Shown here in pieces: positions 36,705-44,781 of a stretch of DNA of 64,000 nucleotides. The stretch covers positions 766,170 to 830,169 of the forward strand of contig NZ_BMGD01000003.1 of assembly GCF_014639875.1 (NCBI RefSeq). The letters are read 5' to 3'. Position 1 is the first letter of the stretch. Every line of letters begins with the position of its first letter. The DNA comes from Blastomonas aquatica. GTDB taxonomy: Bacteria > Pseudomonadota > Alphaproteobacteria > Sphingomonadales > Sphingomonadaceae. Made by a program: the position numbers and the translations under genes. The notes under the pieces were generated by a model. It did not search any database. It worked only from the letters and a program-made list of their open reading frames with translations, and had not been told where the DNA came from.

Positions 36705-37007
36705 CTACATGATGCGCCGGACTTCATCGCCAGCGTATAGACGGATATCCGCGCCGATCCGTTCGACCTGCGCCAGGCCTGCGCCGAAGGCCGCCATGTG
36801 CGGCGACTTGGAGTGGGCATCGAGCGCTGCTTCGTCAGCCCAGCGTTCGGATATCCGCAGGATATCGGGGTCGTTCATGTCGCGGGCGAAGCAATACAGC
36901 AGGCAGCCGTCTTCCTTGCGGGTTTCCTCGACCATGATCCGGGCGGCTTCGCTGAACTTCTCGATTTCGCCCGGTGCAAAATGCAGCCAGCCTTCGATGA
37001 TGAGCAT
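36705..37007 (-). CDS. Antibiotic biosynthesis monooxygenase-like (quinol monooxygenase family) protein
   Basis: 100-residue ferredoxin-like dimeric barrel protein. Family traits: I-I-E-G-W-L-H-F-A-P-G start, E-T-R-K-E-D-G-C-L-L-Y (the E-x-G-x-x-x-Y core), D-P-D-I-L-R-I-S-E-R-W, and H-S-K-S-P-H-M. Relatives such as YgiN oxidise quinols or act as small-molecule mono-oxygenases; the substrate here is unknown. It starts at 37007 with AGGAGAGACC just upstream and stops 39 bp before hslV on the same strand, so it may be cotranscribed with it. Confidence 0.88.
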   Translation of the reverse strand: MLIIEGWLHFAPGEIEKFSEAARIMVEETRKEDGCLLYCFARDMNDPDILRISERWADEAALDAHSKSPHMAAFGAGLAQVERIGADIRLYAGDEVRRIM

Positions 37008-37082
37008 GTCTGGGTCTCTCCTGCCGGGGCGTCCATCCGCCGTTCGCGCACAGGGTTACGATGCCGTCACCTCGTACGCAAG

Positions 37083-38081
37083 CTAGACACTATGATAAGC
37101 ACGGTACCAGTCGACAAAGCGCGGGATGCCGGTGTCGATCGACGTGGTCGGCGCATAGCCCAGATCGGCCTGGATCGCGCTGATATCCGCGTATGTTTCA
37201 TAGACATCGCCCGGCTGCATCGGCAGCAGGTTGCGGACAGCAGGCTTGCCACATGACGCCTCGACGACGTCGATCATCCGTCCCAGCGGCTCGGGCTGGT
37301 TGTTGCCGATGTTGTAGACCGCATGCGGCGCAATGCTGCCGCCGGGCTTGCGCGCATCGTCATCGGAAGGGGGGTGGTCGATGACGGCGATCACGCCGGC
37401 GATAATGTCATCGATATAGGTAAAGTCGCGGCGCATATCGCCATGATTGTAAACGTCGATCGGGTCGCCCTGCAGGATCGCTTTGGTGAACTTCCACAGC
37501 GCCATGTCGGGGCGCCCCCAGGGGCCATAGACGGTAAAGAACCTCAGCCCCGTCATCGGCACGCGATAGAGATGCGCGTAGGTCTCGCTCATCAGTTCGT
37601 CGGCCTTTTTGGTCGCCGCGTAAAGCGAGACCGGATGATCGACGCGGGTGTCGACGCTGAACGGGCTGGCCGCGCTATTGCCATAGACAGACGAGGACGA
37701 GGCATAGACGCAATGGTCCACGCGGCGCGATCGCGCGAGTTCGAGCACATTGAGGTGGCCGACAAGGTTCGACTGCACATAGGCGTGCGGATTATCGATG
37801 CTGTAGCGGACGCCCGCCTGCGCGCCCAGATGCACGATCGAAGCGAAATCGTGTCCGTCGAGCGCCGCCACAAGCGCCGGATAATCGGCGAAATCGAGCT
37901 GCAGGAAATCGAACGAACCGGACGGTACGTCCGCCAGATCCGCCAGCCGGGCGTGTTTGAGCGCGGGATCGTAATAGGCGTTGAGATTGTCGATGCCGAT
38001 GACCCGATCGCCCCGCGCCATCAGCGCGCGGATAAGGGCATGGCCGATGAACCCGGCAGCTCCGGTGACGAGGATCTTCAT
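37083..38081 (-). CDS. UDP-glucuronate 4-epimerase-like NAD-dependent epimerase
   Basis: 332-residue extended short-chain dehydrogenase that inverts C4 of a UDP-uronic acid (LpsL/CapI type), giving a precursor of surface polysaccharide. NAD site G-A-A-G-F-I-G-H at the N-terminus, I-D-N-L-N-A-Y-Y-D, G-A-Q-A-G-V-R-Y-S-I catalytic-site segment, A-S-S-S-S-V-Y-G-N, and Y-A-A-T-K-K with the Y-x-x-x-K pair; R-F-F-T-V-Y-G-P-W-G-R-P and R-D-F-T-Y-I-D-D-I follow. It lies 18 bp downstream of the wecC-like dehydrogenase gene; the two could convert UDP-GlcNAc or UDP-Glc products to uronates, though partners may act on different pools. Confidence 0.92.
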   Translation of the reverse strand: MKILVTGAAGFIGHALIRALMARGDRVIGIDNLNAYYDPALKHARLADLADVPSGSFDFLQLDFADYPALVAALDGHDFASIVHLGAQAGVRYSIDNPHAYVQSNLVGHLNVLELARSRRVDHCVYASSSSVYGNSAASPFSVDTRVDHPVSLYAATKKADELMSETYAHLYRVPMTGLRFFTVYGPWGRPDMALWKFTKAILQGDPIDVYNHGDMRRDFTYIDDIIAGVIAVIDHPPSDDDARKPGGSIAPHAVYNIGNNQPEPLGRMIDVVEASCGKPAVRNLLPMQPGDVYETYADISAIQADLGYAPTTSIDTGIPRFVDWYRAYHSV

Positions 38082-38099
38082 GGGGTGGGTGATGCCCGA

Positions 38100-39401
38100 T
38101 CAGCCGGCGAGGCGCAAATGGCCAGCCGGGCGTTCTGTATGCGCGGGCTGGTCGGACCAGATGCCGCGGGTGTCGTAGACAATCTTGTCAGCGCGCTCTG
38201 CGAGCGGGATCGACTTGAACACGTCGTGATCGACCAGCACAATGAACATGTCGCAGCTCTCGATCGCGTCATCGACATCGATCAGGCTGGCGCCCAGGCC
38301 GTCATAAGCTGGCGGCAGCGCCTGCGCATAAGGTTCGACGATCGCGATCCGCTCGCCGAATTTTTGCGCCAGCGCGAGCGCGACCTTGTTCGCGGGGCTT
38401 TCGCGGAAATCGTCGATATTGGCCTTGAACGCGAGCCCCAGGCAAGCGACCCGCGCTTCCGGATTGGCCTCGATCATCGCGCTCGCCTTTTCGAGCACAT
38501 GGCCGATCTTGCCGTCGTTGACCCAGCGCGCGGTGCGGATCAGAGGGGTGTCATCGGGTGCACCGTGGATGATGAACCATGGGTCGACCGCGATGCAGTG
38601 CCCGCCCACGCCGGGGCCGGGCTGCAAGATATTGACACGGGGGTGGCGGTTGGCGAGGCGGATGACCTCCCACACGTCCAGCTCCATGCGGTCGGCGACG
38701 ATCGAAAGTTCATTGGCGAACGCGATATTGACGTCGCGATAGGCGTTTTCGACCAGCTTGGTCATCTCGGCCGAGCGGGCATCGGTGGTGATGCACTCGC
38801 CGCGCACGAAGCGGCGATAGAAGGTCAGCGCTTTGCGCGCGCACCGCGGCGTGATCCCGCCAATGGAGCGATCGTTGTTGGTGAGCTCCTCGAGGATGCG
38901 GCCGGGCAGCACCCGTTCGGGGCAATAGGCGATGGCGATATCAGGAATGTCCGACGTCATTCCTGGAACCTTGAGATCAGGGCGCAGCTTGGCGATCATG
39001 TCCCGCATTTCCTCGGTGGTGCCCACCGGAGAAGTGGATTCAAGGATGATGCAGTCGCCGGGCTTGATCACCGCCGCAATGCTGCTCGCGGCCTGCAGCA
39101 CATAGCTAATATCGGGCGCATGGTTGTCGTCAAAAGGGGTTGGGACAGCTATCACGAAGACATCGGATGGCTCGACCGTGAGCGAGGTGCGCAGCATTCC
39201 GCGCGAGACTACGCCCTGGACCAGCCCGTCGAGATCGACTTCCTCGATATGGATTCGGCCCTCCGCGATCGTATTCACGACATGTTCGGAAACATCGACA
39301 CCCAGAACCCGGCAACCCGATCGGGCGATGATCGCTGCGGTTGGAAGGCCGATATAGCCAAGCCCAACGACGCAAACTTCAGGCTTCTTGTCGGACAGCA
39401 T
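38100..39401 (-). CDS. wecC: UDP-N-acetyl-D-mannosamine (or GlcNAc) 6-dehydrogenase
   Basis: Nucleotide-sugar dehydrogenase, 433 residues, oxidising C6 of a UDP-hexosamine twice with NAD to give the uronate. N-terminal Rossmann domain V-C-V-V-G-L-G-Y-I-G-L-P, T-S-P-V-G-T-T, middle helix with L-V-E-N-A-Y-R-D-V-N-I-A-F-A-N-E, catalytic cysteine in G-V-G-G-H-C-I-A-V-D, and C-terminal UDP-binding domain (L-G-L-A-F-K-A-N-I-D-D-F-R-E-S-P). The E-L-S / V-N-I-A-F-A pattern is WecC/WbpA-like rather than UDP-glucose dehydrogenase. GGGGA lies six bases before the ATG at 39401 and directly abuts an earlier ATG at 39407, so 39401 is chosen. Confidence 0.92.
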   Translation of the reverse strand: MLSDKKPEVCVVGLGYIGLPTAAIIARSGCRVLGVDVSEHVVNTIAEGRIHIEEVDLDGLVQGVVSRGMLRTSLTVEPSDVFVIAVPTPFDDNHAPDISYVLQAASSIAAVIKPGDCIILESTSPVGTTEEMRDMIAKLRPDLKVPGMTSDIPDIAIAYCPERVLPGRILEELTNNDRSIGGITPRCARKALTFYRRFVRGECITTDARSAEMTKLVENAYRDVNIAFANELSIVADRMELDVWEVIRLANRHPRVNILQPGPGVGGHCIAVDPWFIIHGAPDDTPLIRTARWVNDGKIGHVLEKASAMIEANPEARVACLGLAFKANIDDFRESPANKVALALAQKFGERIAIVEPYAQALPPAYDGLGASLIDVDDAIESCDMFIVLVDHDVFKSIPLAERADKIVYDTRGIWSDQPAHTERPAGHLRLAG

Positions 39402-39600
39402 GGTCATTCCCCGAAACTATGGCGGCCCGCTGCGGCGTGAGCCAGGTGCCAGTCTGGCTTTTTCCTAGAGGCTATGGAGTTAAAAAACCCGTAAGCAAGG
39501 CTCTGAGAGTGCAGCAGCAAGCGTCCGTTAATGGCAGCGCCCCGACCAAAAGGCCAGCCCGGGCGGTTCGGACAACGCAGGATTGACCTGTCCTCGGCAC

Positions 39601-39632
39601 AAACAAAAAGGGCGACCCAATGGCCGCCCTGA
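39601..39632 (-). terminator. Terminator of the small 39657-39884 gene
   Basis: On the minus strand AGGGCGGCC, a seven-base loop and GGTCGCCCT (one mismatch) are followed by TTTTTGTTTGT, a typical Rho-independent terminator located 25 bp after the gene's stop. Confidence 0.75.
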
Positions 39633-39656
39633 TTGTATTTTGCGTGCCTGAAAAGA

Positions 39657-39884
39657 TCAGGGGCTGTTGGGCTTGTCGTCATCAGCGATGAAGACGATGC
39701 CGGCAACGATCGCAGCAGCGGCGACGACACCGACGATGATGCCGGTGCTGCCTTCAGCTTCGCTCGACTCGCTCGAAACAGCCGAGGTACGGGCGGCGGC
39801 AGGCGATACGGCCTGTGCCAGAACCGGCGCACCGACCATCGTGGTCAGGGCGATCGCGGCCATTGCAGCTTTGAACATTTTCAT
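39657..39884 (-). CDS. Small exported or membrane protein, unknown
   Basis: 75 residues: a signal peptide (M-K-M-F-K-A-A-M-A-A-I-A-L-T-T..., cut after A-Q-A), a Ser/Ala-rich acidic linker (S-A-V-S-S-E-S-S-E-A-E-G-S), one C-terminal membrane helix (G-I-I-V-G-V-V-A-A-A-A-I-V-A-G-I-V-F-I-A) and an acidic tail D-D-D-K-P-N-S-P. AAGGA lies six bases before the ATG and a terminator follows the stop, so the gene looks real and monocistronic. Similar small proteins sit near exopolysaccharide genes in sphingomonads (from memory); function unknown. Confidence 0.82.
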   Translation of the reverse strand: MKMFKAAMAAIALTTMVGAPVLAQAVSPAAARTSAVSSESSEAEGSTGIIVGVVAAAAIVAGIVFIADDDKPNSP

Positions 39885-40040
39885 ATTATTTCCTTAGAAG
39901 GACGTTTGGATTCAAACAGTAAGTAATCCAAGTCGTTTTATATTGCAAGTGCGAAACAAATAATCGGCTTCGGTTTGCAACGTCGGGTCGATCATCTTTG
40001 AGGAAAATAACATGTGTTATCCTCGACCAGAATTCGTGGA

Positions 40041-40763
40041 TCATCGGATGTCCGGGTACATATCCTTGAGCCGGTGCCGTATTCCAAAGGTCCAGGCGAG
40101 GCCGACCTTTAGATAAATATAATTGGCCTTGAGCGGTCCCCATGCTGCGATGCGGCGGTCCGACGTGATCACCGGCTTGCTGGTCATCTTGAGCTTACCG
40201 ATCCGCGCAAAACCGATGCACAAATCGGCTTCCTCCATGATCGTCGCATCGGCCGGAATGCCGCCGATGTGCAAATAGTCCGCGCGACGAAAGAACATCG
40301 CGTGATCACCAAACAGCAGCCGCACCCCGCGCACGAACAAATGCGGATGGGTGACTGCCGGATAATAGGTCTTCCACCAGTTGTGCGCGGTGGTGAACCA
40401 GCGGGTTTTCTCGCCGCGAATGATCGGCAGGAAGGTCGCAAGCGACAAACGCGTATCGGCAAGGACCGATCGAACGTGCGCAATGGCATCGGTAGGCAGC
40501 AGACTGTCGGCATGCAGAATACACACGAGTTCGCTCTGCGCCTGCTCGACCCCGAAATTGATCTGTGGCCCGCGTCCACGCTGCCGGGAAATGAGCACCC
40601 GCCATCCGGCGGCTTGTGCCAACGCGACGGTCTGATCATCGCTGCCCCCATCGATCAGCAGGATCTCATCGGGCTGCGGGTCCATCGCGGCGACATTCGC
40701 AATCGTGCGCGGCAGCGCCCTCGCCTCATTGAGCGCTGGAACCATCAGCGTCACGCTGGTCAT
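40041..40763 (-). CDS. Family 2 glycosyltransferase (TIGR04283-like)
   Basis: 240-residue GT-A glycosyltransferase without a membrane domain. M-V-P-A-L-N-E-A-R-A-L-P at the start, I-D-G-G-S-D-D-Q-T, and the metal-binding H-A-D-S in I-L-H-A-D-S-L-L-P; later F-G-D-H-A-M-F-F-R-R and M-E-E-A-D-L-C supply acceptor and catalytic residues. This family is always found beside the TIGR04282 partner, as here. Databases name it for arsenosugar synthesis, but there are no ars genes near, and most members are probably general sugar or lipid glycosyltransferases. The start ATG at 40763 overlaps the partner's stop (ATGA). Confidence 0.88.
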   Translation of the reverse strand: MTSVTLMVPALNEARALPRTIANVAAMDPQPDEILLIDGGSDDQTVALAQAAGWRVLISRQRGRGPQINFGVEQAQSELVCILHADSLLPTDAIAHVRSVLADTRLSLATFLPIIRGEKTRWFTTAHNWWKTYYPAVTHPHLFVRGVRLLFGDHAMFFRRADYLHIGGIPADATIMEEADLCIGFARIGKLKMTSKPVITSDRRIAAWGPLKANYIYLKVGLAWTFGIRHRLKDMYPDIR

Positions 40764-41353
40764 GCCAACGCCGCCAGCGCGGGCCAGCGGGCTAGGTCTG
40801 CGGGTGTGTCGCAATCGGAAAGGACCGGCAGGATCGCCACCGACAGGTTCATTTGCGCGCACCGGCGCATGGTTTCGGGGAAGACTGCGGATGTGCTCCA
40901 GGGCATTTCGGTCAACAGGCCAAGCCGTGCCGTCGCCATGCCGATCAGATAATAACCACCATCCTCGGCAGGGCCAATCACCACGTCGTGCGATTCCAGT
41001 GCTGCCACTGCCGAGCGCACGATGGCACCGGTCAGGTCGGGGGTGTCTGCGCCGAAGAAAATATGCGGCCCAGGCCTGACCGCATCGATCAGGCGTTCGG
41101 TCAGCCCGCCTTCGACCTGCTCGACCAAGGCAACCGTATCACCCAGCCAGGCACGAAATTCAGTCTCGCCTGCTCCGGCATAGCGGATTTCCACCGATCC
41201 GTCTGCGCCGAGCAGCGTCGACACAGTTCGTTCGGTCAGGTGCTTGTGAACCTTGGCTGCGCCTTCGGGACCAAGCGCCGGGATCAGCCGGGTCTTGGCA
41301 TAGCCCGGCACCGGATATTTGGCGAACAACACAAAGGTGGGCTGCGCGGGCAT
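40760..41353 (-). CDS. TIGR04282-like nucleotidyl/glycosyltransferase (cofC-like fold)
   Basis: 197-residue GT-A fold protein. V-L-F-A-K-Y-P-V-P-G-Y-A-K-T-R-L-I-P at the N-terminus is the nucleotide-binding signature of this group; G-A-D-T-P-D-L-T holds the metal aspartates and G-P-A-E-D-G-G-Y-Y-L-I-G the loop after it. It is coupled by a four-base overlap to the family 2 glycosyltransferase downstream. The pair likely activates and transfers a sugar. It is divergent from maiA, 118 bp away. The ATG at 41353 is chosen since the upstream extension has no family similarity. Confidence 0.88.
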   Translation of the reverse strand: MPAQPTFVLFAKYPVPGYAKTRLIPALGPEGAAKVHKHLTERTVSTLLGADGSVEIRYAGAGETEFRAWLGDTVALVEQVEGGLTERLIDAVRPGPHIFFGADTPDLTGAIVRSAVAALESHDVVIGPAEDGGYYLIGMATARLGLLTEMPWSTSAVFPETMRRCAQMNLSVAILPVLSDCDTPADLARWPALAALA

Positions 41354-41471
41354 GGTTGTCAGCCTTAACGCACGACTTGCGGGAAACAAGCCTTGCATCG
41401 CCGCGTTCGGTTCATATGGTGCGCGGCCCGGTCCGCCATGCCGCACCGGGCCCACTTCAATGGAGCGCGAA

Positions 41472-42104
41472 ATGTCTGAAACCGTCCTGTTCGATTACTG
41501 GCGATCGTCTGCCAGCTATCGGGTGCGCATCGCGCTCAACCTCAAGGGCATCGCCTATCGCGCGGTGGCGACCGATCTGCTGACCAGCCAGCAAAAGGCC
41601 CCCGATTATGTCGCACGCAACCCGCAGGGTTTCGTGCCCATGCTGCATATCGACGGTCACGATCTGACGCAGTCTCTCGCGATTATCGACTATCTCGATG
41701 CCACCCGCCCGGATCCCCGCCTGCTGCCCGCTGATCCTGCAGCCCGCGCCGCGACTTTGGCCCGCGCGATGATCATCATCGCCGACATCCACCCGGTCAA
41801 CAACCTGCGGATGCTGCGGTACCTCAAGACCGATATGGCGCAGGAACAGGCCGCAATCGACGATTGGTATCGTCATTGGGTCGCCGAAGGTTTTGCCGCG
41901 CTCGAAGCGCTCGCGCCCGACGCGGGCCTGTTCGGCGGCACCCAGCCCGACCTCACCGATGTCTGCTTGGTCCCACAAATGGCCAATGCGCGTCGGTTCG
42001 ATCTGGATCTGACGTTGTACCCGAAATTGGTGCGGATCGATGCCGAATTGCAAGCGATCCCCGCCTTTGCCGCAGCGCACCCCGAAGCGGTGAAGCCCGC
42101 ATGA
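41472..42104 (+). CDS. maiA: Maleylacetoacetate isomerase (zeta-class GST)
   Basis: 210-residue glutathione-dependent isomerase converting maleylacetoacetate to fumarylacetoacetate in tyrosine/homogentisate breakdown. Thioredoxin-fold N-domain with the catalytic S-S-A-S-Y-R-V-R (12-19), N-P-Q-G-F-V-P-M-L and Q-S-L-A-I-I-D-Y-L; helical C-domain with I-H-P-V-N-N-L-R and L-T-D-V-C-L-V-P-Q. GGAGCG lies nine bases before the ATG. Its stop overlaps the start of a TonB receptor gene (ATGA), so the two are coupled, and fumarylacetoacetate hydrolase follows in the same unit. Confidence 0.94.
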   Translation: MSETVLFDYWRSSASYRVRIALNLKGIAYRAVATDLLTSQQKAPDYVARNPQGFVPMLHIDGHDLTQSLAIIDYLDATRPDPRLLPADPAARAATLARAMIIIADIHPVNNLRMLRYLKTDMAQEQAAIDDWYRHWVAEGFAALEALAPDAGLFGGTQPDLTDVCLVPQMANARRFDLDLTLYPKLVRIDAELQAIPAFAAAHPEAVKPA

Positions 42105-44209
42105 CCGTGTCGAGTCAGCGCGCGGCAGCCGTGTCCCTGGGCATCGCGGCATCGTTGGCGGCGACGCCTGCGGTGGCACAGGACCAGGCACCCGAAGCCT
42201 ATGGACCAAACCCGGTGATCACTGTCGTCGGTCAGCCGCTCGATGTGCCGCTGGGGGATCGTGCCTACAGCATCACCAGCATCAACCCCGATATGCTTGC
42301 CAACGAGCCCAGCCAGCGAATCGAGAATGCGCTGCGTCTGGTGCCCGGGCTGCAACAGTTCCGCCGGTCGGATGCGCGCAGCGCCAACCCGACCAGCCAG
42401 GGCGTGACCCTGCGCGGCCTGGGCGGCAATGCCTCGAGCCGGGCGCTGCTGGTGCTCGATGGCGTGCCGCAGAGCGATCCGTTTGGCGGCTGGATCAGCT
42501 TTCCGGGATATGACGCGATCAACATTGGCGCGATCCGCGTGCGCCGGGGTGGCGGGACGGGGACCGATGGCCCAGGGGCGCTCGCCGGAACGATCGAGCT
42601 CGACAGTGCCGGGATCCGGCCCGGACAATCGAATGTCTATGGTGACCTAGCATATGGCAGCCGCAATTCGTTCGAGGCCAGCGTGGGAACATCGCAGGCG
42701 CTGGGCGGTGGCGGGCTTTCGATATCTGCGCAATATGCGCGCGGCGATGGCTTCGTTCCCGTGATCGCCCGCCAGCGCGGCGCGCTCGACCGCGCAGCGC
42801 CTTACGAACAAGCGGGCGTCAACCTACGCTTCGTCGCGCCGCTCGATGCCGATACCGAACTTCAGGCCAGTGCACGCGCGTTTACCGATCAGCGCGAGCG
42901 TGGCTTTGCGTTCAGCGACAACAGCAATGACGGTGCCGATGCCAGTCTGCGCCTCGTCGGGCGCGGCAAGCTGCCCTGGTCGGCGCTGGCCTATGTCCAG
43001 ATGCGCAGTTTTTCCAGCAGCTTTGCCGCGGTCAGCGCGGATCGATCGACCGCGACGCAATCGCTTGATCAATACAACGTGCCCTCTACCGGTCTGGGCG
43101 CGCGCGTCGAAATCCGTCCATCGCTGGGCGAGGGGACGGAGCTGCGGCTGGGCGGCGAATGGCGGCGCACCACCGGAGAAACCCGCGAACTGTTTACCTA
43201 TGTCGCGGGCGACCCGACGCGGATGCGGCGCGCAGGCGGGGCAAGCGATACGTTCGGTGCGTTTGCCGAGGCCAGCTGGCAGGCCTCGCCCGATCTGCTG
43301 TTCACCGGCGGCGGACGCATCGACCGGTGGCATCTGACCGAGGGCCGGCTGCGCGAGACCGTGCTGGTCACCGGCGCACTGCTCACCACCACCGATTTCA
43401 ACGATCGCAGTGGCTGGGAAGGCACCGGACGTGTCGGATTTGCCTGGGATGCAGCCTCGCTGCTGACGGTGCGCGGTGCGGGCTATCTGGGATGGCGGTT
43501 GCCGACACTGAACGAACTCTACCGTCCGTTCCGGGTGGGGGCCGATGCCACCGCCGCTAATGCCGCACTGGCACCCGAGCGGCTGCAAGGTGTCGAGCTC
43601 GGGCTAGGTTACGAGATTTTTACGCTGCAGTTCGGCGCGACCGTTTTCTGGAACCGGCTCGACAATGCCATCGCCAACGTGACGCTGGCGCGCGGGCCAG
43701 GCACGTTCCCGGGGGTCGGTTTCGTTTCGGCGGCCGGCAGCTTCAACCAGCGGCAGAACCTCGATGCGGTCGAAGCCAAGGGCGTCGAGATCGAAGCCCG
43801 CGCCGATATCGGCGATTTCGATATCGCAGCCGCCTACAGCTATGTTGACGCCGAGGTCAGCGCTGGCACCGGTCAGGCCGCGATCGACGGGTTGCGCCCG
43901 GCGCAGGTGCCACGGCATTTCGGCACAGGCTCGATCGGCTGGTTTCCGCAAGGCGGCGACAGCGGGATCAACCTGACCGCGCGCTATGTCGGTTCGCAGT
44001 TCGAGGATGATCTTGGGCTGCTCGCGCTGGACGATGCACTGACGCTCGATGCGCGCGCTGCGCTGCGGATCAACCGCAACCTGCTGGTCGAATTGCGCGG
44101 TGAGAACCTTTTCGATACCACCGTGCAGGCCGCGATCAGCGGGCCGGGAGTCATCGAGCGTGGAACCCCGCGCACGATTTGGCTTGGCCTGAAACTGGAC
44201 ATTGAATAG
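42101..44209 (+). CDS. TonB-dependent receptor linked to aromatic catabolism genes
   Basis: Complete outer-membrane receptor, 702 residues, with signal peptide (ending P-A-V-A-Q). Plug domain: V-I-T-V-V-G-Q-P-L, R-I-E-N-A-L-R-L-V-P-G, S-Q-G-V-T-L-R-G-L-G-G-N-A-S-S-R-A-L-V-L-D-G-V-P; barrel with W-R-L-P-T-L-N-E-L-Y-R and a C-terminal strand ending G-L-K-L-D-I-E, close to the aromatic-ended signature. It overlaps maiA by four bases and ends just before a MarR gene, so it probably takes up a compound linked to the same pathway (an aromatic acid or derivative); substrate unproven. Confidence 0.93.
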   Translation: MTVSSQRAAAVSLGIAASLAATPAVAQDQAPEAYGPNPVITVVGQPLDVPLGDRAYSITSINPDMLANEPSQRIENALRLVPGLQQFRRSDARSANPTSQGVTLRGLGGNASSRALLVLDGVPQSDPFGGWISFPGYDAINIGAIRVRRGGGTGTDGPGALAGTIELDSAGIRPGQSNVYGDLAYGSRNSFEASVGTSQALGGGGLSISAQYARGDGFVPVIARQRGALDRAAPYEQAGVNLRFVAPLDADTELQASARAFTDQRERGFAFSDNSNDGADASLRLVGRGKLPWSALAYVQMRSFSSSFAAVSADRSTATQSLDQYNVPSTGLGARVEIRPSLGEGTELRLGGEWRRTTGETRELFTYVAGDPTRMRRAGGASDTFGAFAEASWQASPDLLFTGGGRIDRWHLTEGRLRETVLVTGALLTTTDFNDRSGWEGTGRVGFAWDAASLLTVRGAGYLGWRLPTLNELYRPFRVGADATAANAALAPERLQGVELGLGYEIFTLQFGATVFWNRLDNAIANVTLARGPGTFPGVGFVSAAGSFNQRQNLDAVEAKGVEIEARADIGDFDIAAAYSYVDAEVSAGTGQAAIDGLRPAQVPRHFGTGSIGWFPQGGDSGINLTARYVGSQFEDDLGLLALDDALTLDARAALRINRNLLVELRGENLFDTTVQAAISGPGVIERGTPRTIWLGLKLDIE

Positions 44210-44222
44210 CGTTGCGCCGCCC

Positions 44223-44675
44223 ATGACCCAAGCCGTCACCCGTCTTGCCGATTTCATGCCCTATCGCATCTCGATCACCTCGAATGCGATCAGCGACCTG
44301 ATCGCGCGCGAGTATCGCAGCCGGTTCGGACTCAAGATCGCCGAATGGCGGGTCATGGCGGTGCTGGGCGATGTCGGCGAGGCCACCCAGCGCGAACTGG
44401 TTGCAGCGACACGGATGGACAAGGTCGCGGTCAACCGCGCCACCAAGGCCTTGGGCGAACGCGCTTTGATCCAGCGTGCTCCGAACATGAGCGATGGCCG
44501 CTCGCACCATCTTGCGCTGACCGATGGCGGCAAGGCGCTCTATGCCGAAATCATGCCGCTGGCGCTCGAGATGGAGGCGCAGGTTGTCGAGGTGCTCGAT
44601 CCGCACGAGCAGGCGCAGTTTTCGATGTTGCTGGGCAAGCTTCTGGCGCGGGCCGATGCGCTGGCAGACGAATGA
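44223..44675 (+). CDS. MarR-family transcriptional regulator
   Basis: 150-residue winged-helix repressor. Helical dimer arms at both ends, recognition region about 60-95 (T-Q-R-E-L-V-A-A-T-R-M-D-K-V-A-V-N-R-A-T-K-A-L), wing R-A-P-N-M-S-D-G-R-S-H-H-L-A-L-T-D-G-G. Such regulators in homogentisate clusters respond to pathway intermediates, so it likely controls maiA, the receptor and the hydrolase. The ATG at 44223 is chosen; a TTG at 44202 overlapping the receptor's end is less likely. It lies 13 bp after the receptor stop. Confidence 0.93.
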   Translation: MTQAVTRLADFMPYRISITSNAISDLIAREYRSRFGLKIAEWRVMAVLGDVGEATQRELVAATRMDKVAVNRATKALGERALIQRAPNMSDGRSHHLALTDGGKALYAEIMPLALEMEAQVVEVLDPHEQAQFSMLLGKLLARADALADE

Positions 44676-44708
44676 CCGCGCCCGAAACGCCTTGTCTTCC
44701 GGTTTCAA

Positions 44709-44736
44709 TTGATACTATGCTGCGCAATAATTTAAA
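44709..44736 (+). promoter_or_regulatory. Possible promoter before the fumarylacetoacetate hydrolase gene
   Basis: TTGATA, a 16-base spacer and TTTAAA lie 45 bases before the hydrolase start in an unusually AT-rich stretch. An imperfect A-A-T-T...A-A-T-T symmetry around it could be a MarR operator. Judged by eye. Confidence 0.35.
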
Positions 44737-44781
44737 GCGTCAGCACGGATTGACCCAGAACAGCAGAAGGAACCCGACCCT

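Noticed and set aside
37323..39440. 705-codon open frame on the plus strand opposite the epimerase and dehydrogenase genes
   Set aside because: It spans two genuine minus-strand families with all catalytic motifs; the translation is arginine/histidine/aspartate-rich without domains, a usual by-product of high GC.
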